Shown here in pieces: positions 52,011-53,443 of a DNA stretch of 53,443 bases. Both the position numbers and the translations under genes were made by a program. The stretch's first letter is position 1, and every line of letters starts with the position of its first letter. Where the stretch lies: contig NZ_CDBY01000076.1 of the NCBI RefSeq assembly GCF_000820125.1, positions 1 through 53,443 on the forward strand, written 5' to 3'. The stretch is from Aeromonas simiae (GTDB lineage Bacteria; Pseudomonadota; Gammaproteobacteria; Enterobacterales; Aeromonadaceae). The notes under the pieces are model-generated. The model was given only the letters and a program-made list of their open reading frames with translations, ran no database searches and was not told where the DNA came from.

Positions 52011-53423
52011 ATGCCCCTCTACCGCGATCTCGCCGAGCGGCTGCGCACCCAGATCGAGGCCGGCGTCTGGCAACCGGGGGAGCGCATCCCCTCCATCCGC
52101 CAGAGCTGCCAGGCCCACCGCCTGAGCCCCATGACGGTATTGCAGGCCTATCAGCTGCTCGAAAGCCAAGGGCTGTTGCAGGCGCGCCCCCAATCCGGCT
52201 ACTACGTCAAGGGGAGCCCGGCGCGCCAGCCGACCGCCATGGGGGTGACCCGCTACACCGGCGCCGTCGACATCAACGATCTGGTGTTCGAGGTGTTGCA
52301 GGCGAGCAAGGCCCGCAACCTAGTGCCCCTCGGCATGGCGGTGGCCGATCCCCACCTGTTCCCCCTGCCCCGCCTTGGGCGCCTGCTGGCCGGCTGCATG
52401 CGCAGCCTCGATCCGTTCAGCACCGTCACCGATCTTCCTCCCGGCAACGAGGCGCTGCGCCGTGCCATCGCCCAGCGCTACGCCCGCCACGGGCTGCCGG
52501 TAGATCCTGGCGAGATCATCATCACCACCGGCGCCATGGAGGCGCTCTCTTTGAGCTTGCAGGCCCTGACCGAGCCCGGCGACTGGGTGGCGGTGGAGTC
52601 CCCCACCTTTTACGGCGCCCTGCAAGCCATCGAGCGGCTCAAGCTGCGGGCGGTGGAGATCCCGGTGATCCCCGGGGTCGGCATCTGCCTGAGCCGGCTC
52701 GAGGCGGCCCTGCGCGATCGCCCCATCAAGGCGTGCTGGCTGATGGCCAACGTGCAGCACCCCCTCGGCCACACCCAGCGCGACGAGCACAAGGCGGCTC
52801 TGATGGCGCTGCTGGCCCGTTACCGGGTGCCGGTGGTGGAGGATGATGTCTACGGGGAGCTCTATTTCGGGCGCGAGCGGCCTCTGCCCCTCAAGGCGTG
52901 GGACCAGGCGGGCACCAGCCTGCTCTGCTCGTCGTTTTCCAAGTGTGTGGCGCCGGGCTTTCGGGTCGGCTGGGTGGTGGCCGGACAGCACGCCCCGCGC
53001 ATCGAGCGGCTGCAACTCATCTCAACCCTGGCGACCAATGTGCCGAGCCAGCTGGCCCTGGCCGCTCTGCTCACCCAGGGGGGCTATGACGCCCACCTGC
53101 GCCGCCTGCGCACCACGCTGGCGCGGCGCATGAGCCAGATGCGCTCGGCCCTGCTGGCCCTGCTGCCCGAGTCGGTCACCCTCAGCCAGCCCGAGGGGGG
53201 CTTCTTTCTCTGGCTCACCCTGCCGCCCGGCTGCGACACCCGCGCTCTGCATCGCCAGGCGCTGGCTGCCGGGTTTTCACTCGCCCCAGGGGCGCTCTTC
53301 TCGGGGGGCGGCGAGCACGAGCACGGCCTGCGCCTGAACGCCTCTCTTCCTTGGAGCCCGGAGCTGGAGCAGGCCCTCTCCACCCTGGCCGGCTGGATCC
53401 GCGCCCTCTGCCCCCAGACATGA
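52011..53423 (+). CDS. MocR family regulator (GntR helix-turn-helix fused to aminotransferase fold)
   Basis: A 470-residue protein. Residues 1-70 form a GntR winged helix (LYRDLAERLRTQIEAGVWQPGERIPSIRQ). Residues about 95-465 have the fold type I aminotransferase domain, with PLP-binding features EDDVYGELYFG and the lysine in SSFSKCVAPGFRVGWVV that forms the Schiff base. MocR proteins sense PLP or PLP-amino acid adducts. The start fits the family exactly, but no Shine-Dalgarno is visible and the predicted leader is only a few bases, so translation may be near-leaderless. It diverges from cydABX with a repeat-type operator between them; its true target is unknown. Confidence 0.9.
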   Translation: MPLYRDLAERLRTQIEAGVWQPGERIPSIRQSCQAHRLSPMTVLQAYQLLESQGLLQARPQSGYYVKGSPARQPTAMGVTRYTGAVDINDLVFEVLQASKARNLVPLGMAVADPHLFPLPRLGRLLAGCMRSLDPFSTVTDLPPGNEALRRAIAQRYARHGLPVDPGEIIITTGAMEALSLSLQALTEPGDWVAVESPTFYGALQAIERLKLRAVEIPVIPGVGICLSRLEAALRDRPIKACWLMANVQHPLGHTQRDEHKAALMALLARYRVPVVEDDVYGELYFGRERPLPLKAWDQAGTSLLCSSFSKCVAPGFRVGWVVAGQHAPRIERLQLISTLATNVPSQLALAALLTQGGYDAHLRRLRTTLARRMSQMRSALLALLPESVTLSQPEGGFFLWLTLPPGCDTRALHRQALAAGFSLAPGALFSGGGEHEHGLRLNASLPWSPELEQALSTLAGWIRALCPQT

Positions 53424-53427
53424 CAAG

Positions 53428-53443
53428 ACCCGCCGTGGCGGGT
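53428..53443 (+). terminator. start of a terminator hairpin after the MocR gene
   Basis: ACCCGCC (53428-53434), loop GT, GGCGGGT (53437-53443) at the window edge; a T run, if any, lies outside. Confidence 0.6.

Noticed and set aside
1..53443. CRISPR arrays, insertion sequences, integrases, prophage genes
   Set aside because: No regularly spaced repeats, transposase or integrase signatures were seen anywhere in the window.

Overview
The window looks like chromosomal DNA of a GC-rich gammaproteobacterium, most likely Aeromonas. This is inferred from E. coli-like gene pairs (ydcN-ydcO, ydiI-ydiJ, yagU, rnk, ybjN, dkgB), an rRNA leader with a boxA of the enterobacterial/Vibrio type, and a type VI secretion (T6SS) hcp-vgrG module. 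No database search was possible, so the genus is a judgement from sequence character.

Layout. 1-370: start of an rRNA operon reading leftwards (promoter and 16S leader; the rRNA genes lie outside), then the nnrS promoter. 371-3381: nnrS, a ydcN-type regulator and a divergent benE/ydcO transporter with palindromic operators between them. 3429-9597: six tightly coupled minus-strand genes (binding protein, phosphodiesterase-like enzyme, two permeases, ATPase, HAD phosphatase) divergent from a GntR/UTRA regulator. The shared intergenic region carries PhoB-box arrays on both strands and two copies of a HutC-type operator, so this is a phosphate-starvation module for an unidentified organophosphorus compound. 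9643-12441: periplasmic metallo-beta-lactamase-fold hydrolase, GlxA-type regulator, yagU. 12442-12929: no recognisable gene.

12930-20575: orphan T6SS cluster read leftwards: hcp, vgrG with an unusual cysteine-rich tail, a DUF4123 chaperone, a 1025-residue effector of unrecognised activity, and a Sel1-repeat exported protein that is the probable immunity factor. The last genes are visibly AT-richer than the surroundings. A tRNA-Ser(GGA) gene with its own promoter, terminator and an upstream tRNA-like fragment follows. 21254-26829: ybjN, two tandem PhoA-family alkaline phosphatases (one lipoprotein, one periplasmic) behind a second PhoB-box array, two exported proteins, and rnk.

26873-33305: diguanylate cyclase, a polar amino-acid ABC transporter operon, and an mmuM-permease operon behind a long MetJ-box array. 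33486-39541: deaD, menI (ydiI), an acetyltransferase and ydiJ. 39772-49023: mostly redox and transport genes (cation efflux, old yellow enzyme, MDR reductase, LysR, sodium symporter, monooxygenase, dkgB, MFS transporter, quinone reductase). 49057-51887: cydABX cytochrome bd oxidase, divergent from a MocR-type regulator (52011-53423) with a three-copy operator between them.

The strongest themes are phosphate-starvation control at two separate loci and the T6SS cargo module with an effector of unknown activity. Coordinates of starts were adjusted to ribosome binding sites and family alignments from memory; functions named from family resemblance are not experimentally supported here.
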